Of a stretch of DNA of 64,000 bases, positions 8,555 through 17,693 are shown piece after piece; the first letter of the stretch is position 1; each line of letters starts with the position of its first letter. The notes beneath the pieces were generated by a model that did not search any database, was not told where the DNA came from, and saw only the letters and a program-made list of their open reading frames with translations. The stretch is from contig NZ_CP053073.1 in assembly GCF_013003985.1 (NCBI RefSeq), positions 1,426,001-1,490,000 of the forward strand, given 5' to 3'. The position numbers and the translations under genes were made by a program. This DNA comes from Usitatibacter palustris (GTDB lineage: Bacteria > Pseudomonadota > Gammaproteobacteria > Burkholderiales > Usitatibacteraceae).

Positions 8555-11317
8555 GTGAGACTCCGACTGCTTTGCCATGCCGTGTCGCTGGCATGCATCA
8601 CGGGTTCCGGTTCGGTCTGGGCGCAGACAACGACGAAGGTCGAAAAACTTGAAATCACGGGTTCGAGCATCAAGCGCATCCAGGAAGAAGGAGCGCTGCC
8701 CGTCCAGGTCATCACCCGGCAGGAGATCGAGAAGCGCGGCGTCACCAGCGTCGAGCAGCTCCTCATGCAGATCTCGGCCAACGGCACCGGCGCGGACAAC
8801 CTCTCGTCCAACGTCGGCATCCAGCTGGGCACCACCGATCGCAACAACAACGGCAACAGCAGCGCGAACCTGCGCGGCCTCGGTGCTTCGAGCACCCTGG
8901 TGCTGATGAACGGCCGTCGCCTCTCGACGCACGGCGCGAAAGGCAACGCGGTCGACCTCAGCTCCATTCCGTTCGCGGCGATCGAGCGCGTCGAAATCCT
9001 GAAGGACGGCGCTTCCGCCATCTACGGCACGGACGCGATCGGCGGCGTCATCAACTTCATCCTCCGCAAGGATTACGAGGGCGTGCAGGTGAGCGCCATG
9101 GCGGACATGACGGAAGAGGGCGGCGGCAACGTCTATCGCGGCTCGATCACCGCCGGCTGGGGCAATCTCGACAAGGATCGCTTCAACATCCTGGGCGTGC
9201 TGTCCTTCGACCGCCAGGAAATCCTGAACGGCGGCGATCGCAAGTTCTCGAACGGCTACCAGCCCGAGCGCGGACTCTCGCCGGATACGGCGGGCACGCC
9301 CTACGCGACGCACACGGGTCTTGCCGGCACCGCCATCGGCGCCTCGTTCACGACGCCGGGTACGGGCTCGCAGACCTACAACCGCGCGAACCTCCTGTCG
9401 TTCCAGAACAATTGCGGCTCGATCCCGGAGCAGTCGCAGTACGAATTCGGTCTCTGGAACGCGCCGGGCTTCCGGTATGCCTGCGCGTATGACTACGGCG
9501 GATCGGCTGTGCTGATCCAGCCGGTCGACCGCACGCAGATCGTCACGCGCGGCACGTTCAAGGTCAGCAACGAGATGAACATCATCGGCGAGATCATCGC
9601 GTCGCGCACGGAGGCGAGGAAGCAGTTCGAGGAGTACCAGATCACGACGACCGGCGATTTCCTCGGCATGCGCTATCCGGTCGGCGGCCCGTACTACAAC
9701 AACCTTTCGGCCTACATCCCGTCGTTCAACGCCAACCTCCCGATCGCCTATCGCTGGCGTTGCATGGAGTGCGGCGGGCGCACCATCGAGACCACGACCG
9801 ACGCCTACCGCGCGCTCATCGGCATCGAGGGCCAGCTGAACGTGTGGGGCAGCTGGGACTACAAGATGGGCTTCTCGCAGTCGGGCAGCGAAGCCGAATC
9901 GGTGCTCGGCAGCGGCTACATGTATACGGCGCCCCTGACGGCGGCGCTGGCCAGCGGCCAGGTGAACCCGTGGCTGCTTCCCGGCCAGACGCAGACGGCC
10001 GCGGCGCTGCAGATGCTGCAGGCGGCGAGCGCAGCCGGGCAGAGGCTCTTCGGTGGCGAGGCCGAGCTCACGCAGTTCGACGGCAACATCTCGGGCGAGG
10101 TGTACCAGCTCCCCGCGGGTGCCATCAGCGTCGCGGCGGGCTTCGACTATCGCAAGGAGAGCTACAAGTTCGACGATGGCTCGCGCACGTCGCAGCCGGT
10201 TTACCAGGCGCCGTTCGATCCGCAGTTCCCGAAGGTCGAGCGCACCATCAAGGCCTTCTACGGCGAGATCGCGATCCCGATCATCAAGGGCCTGGAAGTC
10301 ACGGGCGCACTCCGCTACGACGACTACAGCGACTTCGGCAGCACCACCAACCCGAAGGTGTCGTTCCGCTGGCAGCCGATCAAGGAGCTGGTGTTCCGCG
10401 GTTCGTACAACGAAGGCTTCCGCGCTCCGAGCTTCTTCCAGCTCTACACCGCCACGACGGAATCGCCGATCCCGGGCAACATCGCCGACCCCGTGCTGTG
10501 CCCGAACGGCAACGTGCCGGGTGCGGACCTCTCGGTATGCGCAATTCGCCCGAACGGACAGCAGGGCGGCAACCCGAACCTGAAGCCGGAGCTCTCGAAG
10601 CAGTACAGCATCGGCTTCGTGGCTTCGCCGGCGTCGTGGGTCGACTTCAGCGTCGACCTCTGGCAGGTCGAGCGCGAAGACCGCATCTACGAGCTCACGC
10701 CCCAGCAGGTGATCGCGAACTACACGTCGATGCCCGAGAACCTCGTGCGCGGCGCCAACGGACGTCTCGACGGCCAGGGCGGCTACATCCGCGCGGGCTT
10801 CGTGAACGCCGCGGGCGACCTCACGAAGGGCACGGACGTCGGCATCCGCTTCAACTGGCAGTGGGAAGGCCGCTGGACGGCTTCGATGGACGGCACGTAT
10901 ATCGACCGGGCTCGTACGCGCGTTCTCGAGTCGAACCCGTACACCGAGCTCGTCGGTGCCTGGAACAACCGTGACCTGTGGGTCCGCTGGAAGCACTTCG
11001 CGCAAGTCTCGTACGAGCGCGGCCCGTGGAGCTTCACGCTGTTCCAGAACTACACCCACAGCTACGACGACCAGCGTCCTTCGAACCCGCCGGCCGGATG
11101 GAACTCGGAGATCGACAAGTACATCACCTACGGCCTGACGGGCGTGTACAACGGCTTCAAGAACCTCACGCTGTCGGCGACCATCAAGAACCTGCTCGAT
11201 GAGGACCCGCCCTTCACGGCGCACAACCTCGACTTCACGCCGGGCGCAGGCTGGGATCCGCGCGTGGCGGACCCGAGGGGCCGTGCGTACATGGTCCGGG
11301 CGACGTACACGTTCTGA
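8555..11317 (+). CDS. TonB-dependent outer membrane receptor
   Basis: 920 residues from the GTG at 8555, chosen because AGGGGGAA lies just upstream and the product starts with a signal peptide ending SVWAQ; a longer reading from 8492 would bury that signal. The plug domain is clear (LPVQVITRQEIEKRG, STLVLMNGRRL, VEILKDGASAIYGTDAIGG), and the barrel ends in Phe (RATYTF) as outer membrane barrels do. Ligand is unknown: no sigma/anti-sigma pair or siderophore genes are adjacent. Its size and plug resemble the carbohydrate/peptide receptor group more than classic siderophore receptors, which is inference. Confidence 0.9.
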   Translation: MRLRLLCHAVSLACITGSGSVWAQTTTKVEKLEITGSSIKRIQEEGALPVQVITRQEIEKRGVTSVEQLLMQISANGTGADNLSSNVGIQLGTTDRNNNGNSSANLRGLGASSTLVLMNGRRLSTHGAKGNAVDLSSIPFAAIERVEILKDGASAIYGTDAIGGVINFILRKDYEGVQVSAMADMTEEGGGNVYRGSITAGWGNLDKDRFNILGVLSFDRQEILNGGDRKFSNGYQPERGLSPDTAGTPYATHTGLAGTAIGASFTTPGTGSQTYNRANLLSFQNNCGSIPEQSQYEFGLWNAPGFRYACAYDYGGSAVLIQPVDRTQIVTRGTFKVSNEMNIIGEIIASRTEARKQFEEYQITTTGDFLGMRYPVGGPYYNNLSAYIPSFNANLPIAYRWRCMECGGRTIETTTDAYRALIGIEGQLNVWGSWDYKMGFSQSGSEAESVLGSGYMYTAPLTAALASGQVNPWLLPGQTQTAAALQMLQAASAAGQRLFGGEAELTQFDGNISGEVYQLPAGAISVAAGFDYRKESYKFDDGSRTSQPVYQAPFDPQFPKVERTIKAFYGEIAIPIIKGLEVTGALRYDDYSDFGSTTNPKVSFRWQPIKELVFRGSYNEGFRAPSFFQLYTATTESPIPGNIADPVLCPNGNVPGADLSVCAIRPNGQQGGNPNLKPELSKQYSIGFVASPASWVDFSVDLWQVEREDRIYELTPQQVIANYTSMPENLVRGANGRLDGQGGYIRAGFVNAAGDLTKGTDVGIRFNWQWEGRWTASMDGTYIDRARTRVLESNPYTELVGAWNNRDLWVRWKHFAQVSYERGPWSFTLFQNYTHSYDDQRPSNPPAGWNSEIDKYITYGLTGVYNGFKNLTLSATIKNLLDEDPPFTAHNLDFTPGAGWDPRVADPRGRAYMVRATYTF

Positions 11318-11343
11318 ACCGACGTCACTTCGTCTCGGGAATC

Positions 11344-11373
11344 GCGGCCGCTCTAGCGGCCGCTTTTCCTTTT
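11344..11373 (+). terminator. Rho-independent terminator after the TonB receptor
   Basis: GCGGCCGC, loop TCTA, GCGGCCGC, then TTTTCCTTTT. The 8-bp GC stem and T-rich tail 26 bases after the receptor stop are textbook. It also lies where an upstream extension of the next gene would encode a signal-peptide-like stretch. Confidence 0.75.
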
Positions 11374-11388
11374 GCGGGCGACGCGGCG

Positions 11389-12357
11389 GTGCAACCGCCG
11401 TCGCGATCGCTCGTGAAGCCCAGGCGCCTCAAGGAAGGCGACCTCGTCGGCCTCATCGCGCCCTCGGGCTATCTCGAGGACGCGCAGATCGAACGCGGCG
11501 TACGCAACCTCGAATCACTGGGGCTTCGCGTGAAGCTCGGCACGAACCTGCGCGCGATGCATGGCGGCTACGCGGGAACGGTTGCTCATCGTGTGGACGA
11601 CCTCCACGCCATGTTCCGCGATCGCGAAGTGGCCGGCATCTGGGCCGCGCGCGGGGGTGCGGGTGCGAGCGCCATGCTGCCCCTCATCGACTACGGCCTC
11701 GTGCGCCGCTCACCCAAGGTGCTGGTGGGCTATTCGGACATCACCGCGCTGCACATCGCGTTCCTGCGGCGCGCGGGCCTGGTGACCTTCCACGGGCCGG
11801 TGTCGTCGTCCACGTTCTCGGATTACTCGGCGGCGAACCTGCGCGCCGTCCTCATGGAGCCCGAGGCGACTCGCAGCTTCTCGGGCGCCGACGAGAACTT
11901 CGAGCGCGCATTATCGCAACCGAATTTCGAGATGCGCACCTATCGCGAAGGTGTCGCGACAGGGCGGCTGGTGGGCGGCAACCTCAGCATGGTCTGCGCG
12001 CACCTCGCCACGCCGTACGGATTGCAGCCGGGCGCGAACCTCCTGTTCCTCGAGGAGGTGAGCGAAGCGCCGTACCGCATCGACCGCATGCTCACGCAGC
12101 TTCGCCAGGCCGAGATCCTCACGCGGGCGACCGGCGTGATGCTCGGCGTCTTCAGCAAGTGCGAGGCGAATGACGGAGAACCGTCGCTCACGTTGCGCGA
12201 GGTGCTCGAGGAGCAGATGTCGTCGCTGAAGGTACCCGCGGCCTACGGCTACTCGTTCGGCCACATCGCGCAGCAGATGACGCTGCCGGTGGGCATCCGT
12301 GCGCGGTTCGACACGCGCGCGCAGACGCTGACGCTCCTCGAGGCGGCGGTCCAATAA
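11389..12357 (+). CDS. ldcA: LD-carboxypeptidase (LdcA/MccF, S66 family), copy 1
   Basis: 322 residues from GTG 11389. The S66 triad is visible: nucleophile Ser in VGYSD, Glu in LFLEEVSEAPYRIDRM and His in YSFGHIAQQ. By family knowledge it removes the terminal D-Ala from murein tetrapeptides during recycling. The start is uncertain: the frame stays open to CTG 11314, which overlaps the receptor stop as CTGA and would add a Tat-like leader (NRRHFVSG then an Ala/Leu run). No ribosome site is evident for either choice. The stop codon lies inside the palindrome that follows. Confidence 0.83.
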   Translation: MQPPSRSLVKPRRLKEGDLVGLIAPSGYLEDAQIERGVRNLESLGLRVKLGTNLRAMHGGYAGTVAHRVDDLHAMFRDREVAGIWAARGGAGASAMLPLIDYGLVRRSPKVLVGYSDITALHIAFLRRAGLVTFHGPVSSSTFSDYSAANLRAVLMEPEATRSFSGADENFERALSQPNFEMRTYREGVATGRLVGGNLSMVCAHLATPYGLQPGANLLFLEEVSEAPYRIDRMLTQLRQAEILTRATGVMLGVFSKCEANDGEPSLTLREVLEEQMSSLKVPAAYGYSFGHIAQQMTLPVGIRARFDTRAQTLTLLEAAVQ

Positions 12358-12515
12358 GTGGGGTCAGACTCGATTTAATTTGGGGTTAAATTTCCCTGTA
12401 AAAAAACCGGTCCATTGGATCACCTCAGGCAGTTCACAAGAGAGGTGGCCCAATGGACCGGTTTTTTTACAGGGAAATTTAACCCCAAATTAAATCGAGT
12501 CTGACCCCACTTATT
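12353..12515. repeat. Long palindrome (74-base arms), GGGGTCAG-type ends
   Basis: Arms 12353-12426 and 12442-12515 surround a 15-base loop; the outer 66 bases match perfectly and only two positions near the loop mismatch. The outer sequence is AATAAGTGGGGTCAGACTCG. The stop codons of both convergent genes (12355-12357 and 12511-12513) lie inside the arm ends. Confidence 0.97.
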
Positions 12516-13830
12516 TTGCCAGCGCCGTCATCACCCTTTCCTCGTACCGGTAGAACGCCGAGTACTTCCCCGGCCGCGTCGCGGGATCGAACCCGGGGCC
12601 GCCGGCGAGGAAGATGAAGCCGTCGCGGGAATCGCGGTTGAAGACGAAGGCGCCGCGCAGGCCCCATGCATCGCCGAGGTGACCCACGCCGGTAAATCCG
12701 CCGCCTTCCACGAGGCGGTCGCCCTGGTTGGCGCCGCTTACGTCGAGGAAGTGCTGGTTGCCCAGCGCCCAGGCCTGGAAGCGCGGGCTCGTGAGGTCCT
12801 CGTACGTCTGGCCGCTCGTCGGCCCGACGTTGCGCCACTGGCGCTCGAACATCTTCTCGATCGTCGCGGCCCCGAGGAAGCGCTGGCCGTCGAGTTCGCC
12901 GCGATTCATGAGCATCCGCATCACACGGCCGAGATCCGTGATCGACGCGCGCAGCGCGCCCTGTGGCCCGAACAGCGCGCCGTTGCGCCCCGGAACGTAG
13001 TTGGGGCCGGCGCGCGGCACGGGCGGGGCGCCGTGATAGTCATCGACCTGCACGATCCACGGGCCTTCGGGATACCACTTCGCGTCGTCCTCGGGAATGC
13101 GCTTCCGGTAGAGCGTCCCCATGCGCGAGAGATCGATCGCCGTGGCGTTGTAGCCGCCCGTCATGCCCAGGGGGTCGAGCACCGCGCGCTTCATGTAGAG
13201 GTCGTAGCGTTCGCCGGTGATGCGCTCGACCACCGTGCCGATCACGCCCCACGTGACGTTGGTGTAGCGGAAGTACGAACCGGGCGACTTGGGCATGTAC
13301 ATCGCGCCCGTTCCATAGCGTGAACCGCCGGGCACGAAGACGTCGCGGATATCGACCGTCTCGTCCCAGGTGTAGCCGCCGTCGTCGCAGATCGACGAGA
13401 TGTGCGCGAGCATCATGCGCACCGTGATCTTCGCGGCGGGGAAGTGCGGATTGCGAAGGGGAAAGCCCAGGTACTCGCCGGCATCCGCATCGAGGTCGAG
13501 GCGCCCGGCCTCGACGAGCTTCATCACGCCGAGCGTGGTGACCAGCTTCGAGATGGAAGCGACGCGAAAGAGCGTGTCCGTGCGCGCGGGGAGGTCGGGG
13601 CCGTCCGTGTCGGCGACGTGCCGGCGGCCAAAGGCGTTCTCGTAGACGACGGTGCCATTGCGGATCGAGAGCGCGGCGAGGCTGACCAGTGGTGCCTCCG
13701 GATCCGCGAGGATCTCGAGCAGTTGCGCGTCGAGGGGGTCGTTCACCGGCTGGGCCTGCGAACGCGGCGCGCACCCGGCCGCCGATGCGCCAAGGACCGA
13801 GAGGGCGAGCAGCGCATCGCGCCGCCTCAT
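12511..13830 (-). CDS. Beta-lactamase-fold serine hydrolase (class C/EstB-like lipoprotein)
   Basis: 439 residues. The N-terminus has a signal ending SAAGC, a likely lipobox. Catalytic SxxK is SISK in FRVASISKLVTTLG, YTN in YFRYTNVTWG is the YxN motif, and HLG in VGHLGDAWG fits the third box. The family covers penicillin-binding esterases, D-aminopeptidases and peptidases; substrate cannot be read. The ATG at 13830 overlaps the amidase stop as ATGA, so translation is coupled to the amidase gene, supporting a cell wall peptide role. A longer upstream reading is a shadow of the amidase. Confidence 0.85.
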   Translation of the reverse strand: MRRRDALLALSVLGASAAGCAPRSQAQPVNDPLDAQLLEILADPEAPLVSLAALSIRNGTVVYENAFGRRHVADTDGPDLPARTDTLFRVASISKLVTTLGVMKLVEAGRLDLDADAGEYLGFPLRNPHFPAAKITVRMMLAHISSICDDGGYTWDETVDIRDVFVPGGSRYGTGAMYMPKSPGSYFRYTNVTWGVIGTVVERITGERYDLYMKRAVLDPLGMTGGYNATAIDLSRMGTLYRKRIPEDDAKWYPEGPWIVQVDDYHGAPPVPRAGPNYVPGRNGALFGPQGALRASITDLGRVMRMLMNRGELDGQRFLGAATIEKMFERQWRNVGPTSGQTYEDLTSPRFQAWALGNQHFLDVSGANQGDRLVEGGGFTGVGHLGDAWGLRGAFVFNRDSRDGFIFLAGGPGFDPATRPGKYSAFYRYEERVMTALAK

Positions 13831-14600
13831 GGACCCGTGAGGACGTCGAGCATCGCGGCGGTCTCGGCGTCGGGCATGCCGTCGTAGCGTTTCGGGCGGT
13901 GGCGCATCTGGAAGGCGGAGAGCGTGCGCACGGTGAGCTCGTCGAGCGACCCGGAGAGCGGGATGCCATAGCCGAACTTCACGAGGCGATCCTGGAACCA
14001 GGTGATGTCCGGGAGCACCTGTTCGAAGGCGGGGATGCGGCGCGCGACTTCCTTCTCGTCGGGCCACGGGATCAGGCCTTCGTCGGCGAGGCGTTTCCAC
14101 GGGAAGCGCGGGCCCGGATCGACCTTGCGGGTCGGGGCGATGTCGCTGTGGCCGACGATGCGCTCGGGAAGTATCTTGTGGCGCGCGACGATGTCCTTCA
14201 CGAGCGCCATCACCACGTCCATCTGCGCCTGGGAGTACTCCTCCCACACGCCGCTGCCCGGGCCGCCCATCTCGCCGCGGTTGACGATCTCGATGCCGAT
14301 CGAGCTCGCGTTCATCAGCGTGCTTCCGCGCCAGTTGCTCACCCCGGCGTGCCAGGCCCGGCGGTTCTCGTCGACCAGCCGGTAGATGGTCGGAGGGTCG
14401 TCGCGCACGAGGTAATGCGAGCTCACCGGGCCGCTGGTGAGGATCTTCAGCGACGAGGGGAAGTCACTCGAGGTGAAGTGCAGGACCAGAAATTGCGCGC
14501 GGCTGTCGTGGCCGGTGGATTGGTAGCTGTCGTCGAACCGCAGCCCCGTGGCGCAGCCCGAAAGGGCGAGCGCCGCACACAGCATCATTAGTCGTTTCAT
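13827..14600 (-). CDS. amiD: N-acetylmuramoyl-L-alanine amidase (AmiD-like lipoprotein)
   Basis: 257 residues with lipobox LSGC near residue 15. The Amidase_2 zinc site is seen as LVLHFTSS, HAGVSNWRG and VGHSDIAPTRKVDPGP. The C-terminal third (about residues 185-255) is a peptidoglycan-binding-like helical domain (LVKFGY, LSAFQMRHRP). By homology it is an outer membrane-anchored amidase releasing stem peptides from murein or anhydro-muropeptides. It is the first gene of a two-gene unit with the coupled serine hydrolase and diverges from the oligopeptide-binding protein. Confidence 0.88.
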   Translation of the reverse strand: MKRLMMLCAALALSGCATGLRFDDSYQSTGHDSRAQFLVLHFTSSDFPSSLKILTSGPVSSHYLVRDDPPTIYRLVDENRRAWHAGVSNWRGSTLMNASSIGIEIVNRGEMGGPGSGVWEEYSQAQMDVVMALVKDIVARHKILPERIVGHSDIAPTRKVDPGPRFPWKRLADEGLIPWPDEKEVARRIPAFEQVLPDITWFQDRLVKFGYGIPLSGSLDELTVRTLSAFQMRHRPKRYDGMPDAETAAMLDVLTGP

Positions 14601-14641
14601 CGCCTATACAATAAGGCCAATCGACACGAAAGGGGAGTGGC

Positions 14642-16222
14642 ATGTTCGCGAGAATCCTGCTTGTTTTCGTAGCGCTCGCCGCACCGCAAGCGGTGCTCGC
14701 GCAGAAGACGTTCAAGTGGTCGTCCTCGGGCGACATCACGACGCAAGACCCCCACGCGCAGGACGAAAGCTTCACCAAGAGCTTCAACGCGATGGTCTAC
14801 GAGCGGCTGATCATGCCGGGCAAGGACATGAACGCGACCGCGTGGCTGGCGACCTCGTGGAAGGTCATCTCCCCCACGACGCGCGTGCTCACGCTGCGCA
14901 AGGACGTCAAGTTCACCGACGGCACGCCCATGACCGCCGACGACGTGGTGTTCTCCTTCGAGCGCGCCGCGAAGTCCCAGCAGTTCCGCACCTACGCGAT
15001 TCCCGCCGGCAAGCCGAGGAAGATCGACGCGTACACGGTGGAATTCACGACCGACAAGCCCAATCCCGTGGGGCTGATCGCCATCGGCGAGATTCCCATC
15101 ATGAGCAAGGCGTGGTCGGAGAAGAACAACTCGGCCGAGCCGCAGAACTACGCCGCCAAGGAAGTCACGCACGCCTCGCGAAACGCCATGGGCACGGGCC
15201 CGTTCAAGCTCGTCACCTACGAGACCGGCGTGAAGACGGTGCTGGAAAAAAACAAGGACTGGTGGGGCATCAAGGACGGGCGCATGGAGGGCAACATCGA
15301 CGTGATCGAGTACCGCCCTATCGGAAACGCGGCGACGCGGCTCGCCGCGCTGAAGTCGGGCGAACTCGATTTCGTGCTCGATCCGCCGGTGCAGGATGTC
15401 TTCGCGCTCAAGACCGATCCCGCGTTCAAGGTCTGGGAGGGCGACGAGACGCGCGTGATCACGTTCACGTTCGATCAGGCGCGCGACGAGCTGCTGTTTT
15501 CCGACGTGAAGGGCAAGAACCCGTTCAAGGACCGCCGCGTGCGCCAGGCGCTGTACCAGGCGATCGACGTGAATGCGATCCGCACCCAGATCATGCGGGG
15601 GCTCTCGACGCCGACCGCGATCGCGACACCCAACCCGAAGGGCGAGGGCATTCCCGCGTCGTATGAAAAGCGCCTGCCCTACGACGTCGAGGCCGCGAAG
15701 AAGCTGCTCGCGGAGGCGGGGTATCCCAAGGGCTTCGGCTTCACGCTGCACTGCCCCAACGACCGCTACGTGAACGACGACAAGATCTGCCTTGCGGCGG
15801 CCGCGATGTGGGCGAAGATCGGACTCGACGTGAAAGTCGACGCGATGCCCAAGGCGCAGTACTTCCAGCGCACGCCGAAGAAGGAATTCAGCGCCTGCAT
15901 GCAGGGTTGGGGCGACAACAACCGCGACGCCATCTTCACGTTCAAGCCGCTCTTCCATTCGCTGAACGACAAGGGCTACGGCGACACGAACTACGGCAAC
16001 TTCTCGAACGCGGAGCTCGATGCGCTCATCGACGCGATCGACGTGGAGATGGATCCGGCCAAGCGGCAGCAGCAGATCAACAAGGCGATCGAAGTGCTGC
16101 AGCGCGAAGTGCTCGTGATCCCGATCCATCGCCAGGTCATCCCGTGGGTGTCGCGCTCGAACATCTCGCTCGTCCACCGCTCGGACAACAAGTTCGCCCC
16201 GATCTGGGTGAAGATCAACTGA
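14642..16222 (+). CDS. Oligopeptide ABC transporter substrate-binding protein (SBP_bac_5)
   Basis: 526 residues with a signal peptide ending QAVLAQ. Family signatures include FKWSSSGDITTQDPHAQDES, VYERLIMPG, LRKDVKFTDGTPMTADDVVFS and RRVRQALYQAID. By family knowledge it delivers peptides to a Dpp/Opp permease. No permease or ATPase gene is adjacent, so it must use components encoded elsewhere. Its neighbours (amidase, peptidases) make murein peptides a plausible cargo, as for MppA, but this is inference. AGGGGAG precedes the ATG, and TACAAT at 14607-14612 is a possible -10 box. Confidence 0.88.
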   Translation: MFARILLVFVALAAPQAVLAQKTFKWSSSGDITTQDPHAQDESFTKSFNAMVYERLIMPGKDMNATAWLATSWKVISPTTRVLTLRKDVKFTDGTPMTADDVVFSFERAAKSQQFRTYAIPAGKPRKIDAYTVEFTTDKPNPVGLIAIGEIPIMSKAWSEKNNSAEPQNYAAKEVTHASRNAMGTGPFKLVTYETGVKTVLEKNKDWWGIKDGRMEGNIDVIEYRPIGNAATRLAALKSGELDFVLDPPVQDVFALKTDPAFKVWEGDETRVITFTFDQARDELLFSDVKGKNPFKDRRVRQALYQAIDVNAIRTQIMRGLSTPTAIATPNPKGEGIPASYEKRLPYDVEAAKKLLAEAGYPKGFGFTLHCPNDRYVNDDKICLAAAAMWAKIGLDVKVDAMPKAQYFQRTPKKEFSACMQGWGDNNRDAIFTFKPLFHSLNDKGYGDTNYGNFSNAELDALIDAIDVEMDPAKRQQQINKAIEVLQREVLVIPIHRQVIPWVSRSNISLVHRSDNKFAPIWVKIN

Positions 16223-16232
16223 GCCCGGCTTA

Positions 16233-17471
16233 GTGGCGCTCAGCTATCTCTGGGCCGGGTTCTTCCTGGTCGGATTCCTCGCGGCGCTCGCCCAGTGGGT
16301 GTTCCTGGGCGATGCGTCGATCTTCAAGAAGGTCGTCGACGGCACGTTTGAATCCGCGCGCATCGCGGTGATGGAAATCGCGCTGCCGCTCGCGGGGATC
16401 ATGACGCTGTGGCTGGGCATCCTCGCCGTCGGTGAGAAGTCTGGCGCCATCGCGGGTGTAGCGCGGCTCATCGGCCCGTTCTTCTCGCGCATATTCCCCG
16501 AGGTGCCGCGCGACCATCCGGCCACGGGCCTGATGGTGATGAACTACTCGGCGAACTTCCTCGGCCTCGACAACGCCGCGACGCCGATCGGCTTGAAGGC
16601 GATGGAGAGCCTGCACACGCTCAATCCGAAGAAGGACACCGCGAGCGACGCGCAGATCATGTTCCTCGTGCTGAACACGGCCGGGCTCACGCTGATTCCC
16701 GTGTCGATCATGGCGCAGCGCGCGATCCTCGGCGCCAAGGATCCCGCGGACATCTTCATCCCGACGCTGATCGCTACTTATTTCGGAACGCTGGTCGCGT
16801 TTCTTGCGGTCGCGCTGAAGCAGCGAATCCGCTTGATGGATCCGGTGATCCTCGCGTGGATCGGCGGCATCACGGCATTCCTCGGCGGAATGGTGTGGGC
16901 GTTCAGCGCGATCTTCACACGCGAGCAGATCCAGGCGATCTCGACGGTGACGGGCAACGTGCTGATCTTCACCGTGATCGTGGGCTTCATCGCCGGCGCA
17001 CTCTGGAAGAAGGCCAACGTCTACGACGTCTTCATCGAAGGCGCGAAGGGCGGCATCCAGACCTCGATCATGATCATCCCGTTCCTCGTGGGGATGCTGG
17101 TCGCCATCGGCGTGCTGCGCAATTCCGGCGTGATGGACCTCATCGTCGGCGCCTGCGCCTGGACGTTTGCGCTGATGGGCTTCAACACGGACTTCGTACC
17201 CGCGCTTCCCACGGCGCTGATGAAATCCGTGAGCGGCAGTGGTGCGCGGGCGCTGATGATCGAAGCGATGAAAACCTACGGCGCGGATTCCTTCGTCGGC
17301 CGCCTCGTGAGCATCATCGGCGGCGCCTCCGACACGACCTTCTACATCATCGCGCTGTACTTCGGCTCGGTGGGGATCACGAAGACGCGGTATGCCGTGG
17401 GCTACGGTCTACTCGCGGACTTGGCGGCGGTCGTTGCAGCCATCGCAGTGGGGTATTTGTTTTTTCATTAG
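16233..17471 (+). CDS. Fused SpmA-SpmB nucleoside-recognition (gate) membrane protein
   Basis: 412 residues, highly hydrophobic with many membrane spans. The first half matches SpmA (MNYSANFLGLDNAATPIGLKAME; LNTAGLTLIP) and the second SpmB (GGIQTSIMIIPFLVGMLVAI; ALMKSVSGSGARALM; IIGGASDTTFYIIALYFGSVG). In Bacillus these are separate spore maturation proteins; in proteobacteria fused forms occur and their cargo is unknown. The GTG start is 10 bases after the binding-protein stop, so co-transcription is likely. Location after a peptide-binding protein hints at a cell wall or peptide link. Confidence 0.85.
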   Translation: MALSYLWAGFFLVGFLAALAQWVFLGDASIFKKVVDGTFESARIAVMEIALPLAGIMTLWLGILAVGEKSGAIAGVARLIGPFFSRIFPEVPRDHPATGLMVMNYSANFLGLDNAATPIGLKAMESLHTLNPKKDTASDAQIMFLVLNTAGLTLIPVSIMAQRAILGAKDPADIFIPTLIATYFGTLVAFLAVALKQRIRLMDPVILAWIGGITAFLGGMVWAFSAIFTREQIQAISTVTGNVLIFTVIVGFIAGALWKKANVYDVFIEGAKGGIQTSIMIIPFLVGMLVAIGVLRNSGVMDLIVGACAWTFALMGFNTDFVPALPTALMKSVSGSGARALMIEAMKTYGADSFVGRLVSIIGGASDTTFYIIALYFGSVGITKTRYAVGYGLLADLAAVVAAIAVGYLFFH

Positions 17472-17497
17472 GGAGCGGGGCTGACGGAAGCAAGAGG

Positions 17498-17666
17498 CTT
17501 TGGAACCGCCGATGAACGCCGATTCAACGCCGATTGCCGCCGATCAATGAGAAGTGTGTGTCGTCGCAGAGATGGACGTTCGCGACGCATTCGCCATGAC
17601 CTTTGCCCCCTTGCTTTTCATCGGCGGCAATCGGCGTTGAATCGGCGTTCATCGGCGGTTCCAAAG
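17498..17666. repeat. Inverted repeat built of CGCCGAT units
   Basis: Perfect 47-base arms at 17498-17544 and 17620-17666 flank a 75-base spacer. Within each arm CGCCGAT recurs about every 10 bases, so it is both a palindrome and a short tandem array. It has no GGGGTCAG end and belongs to a different family from the other palindromes. It sits between convergent genes and could terminate transcription from both sides. Confidence 0.93.
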
Positions 17667-17693
17667 ACTTAGGCCTCCGCCAGCCACACCGCC

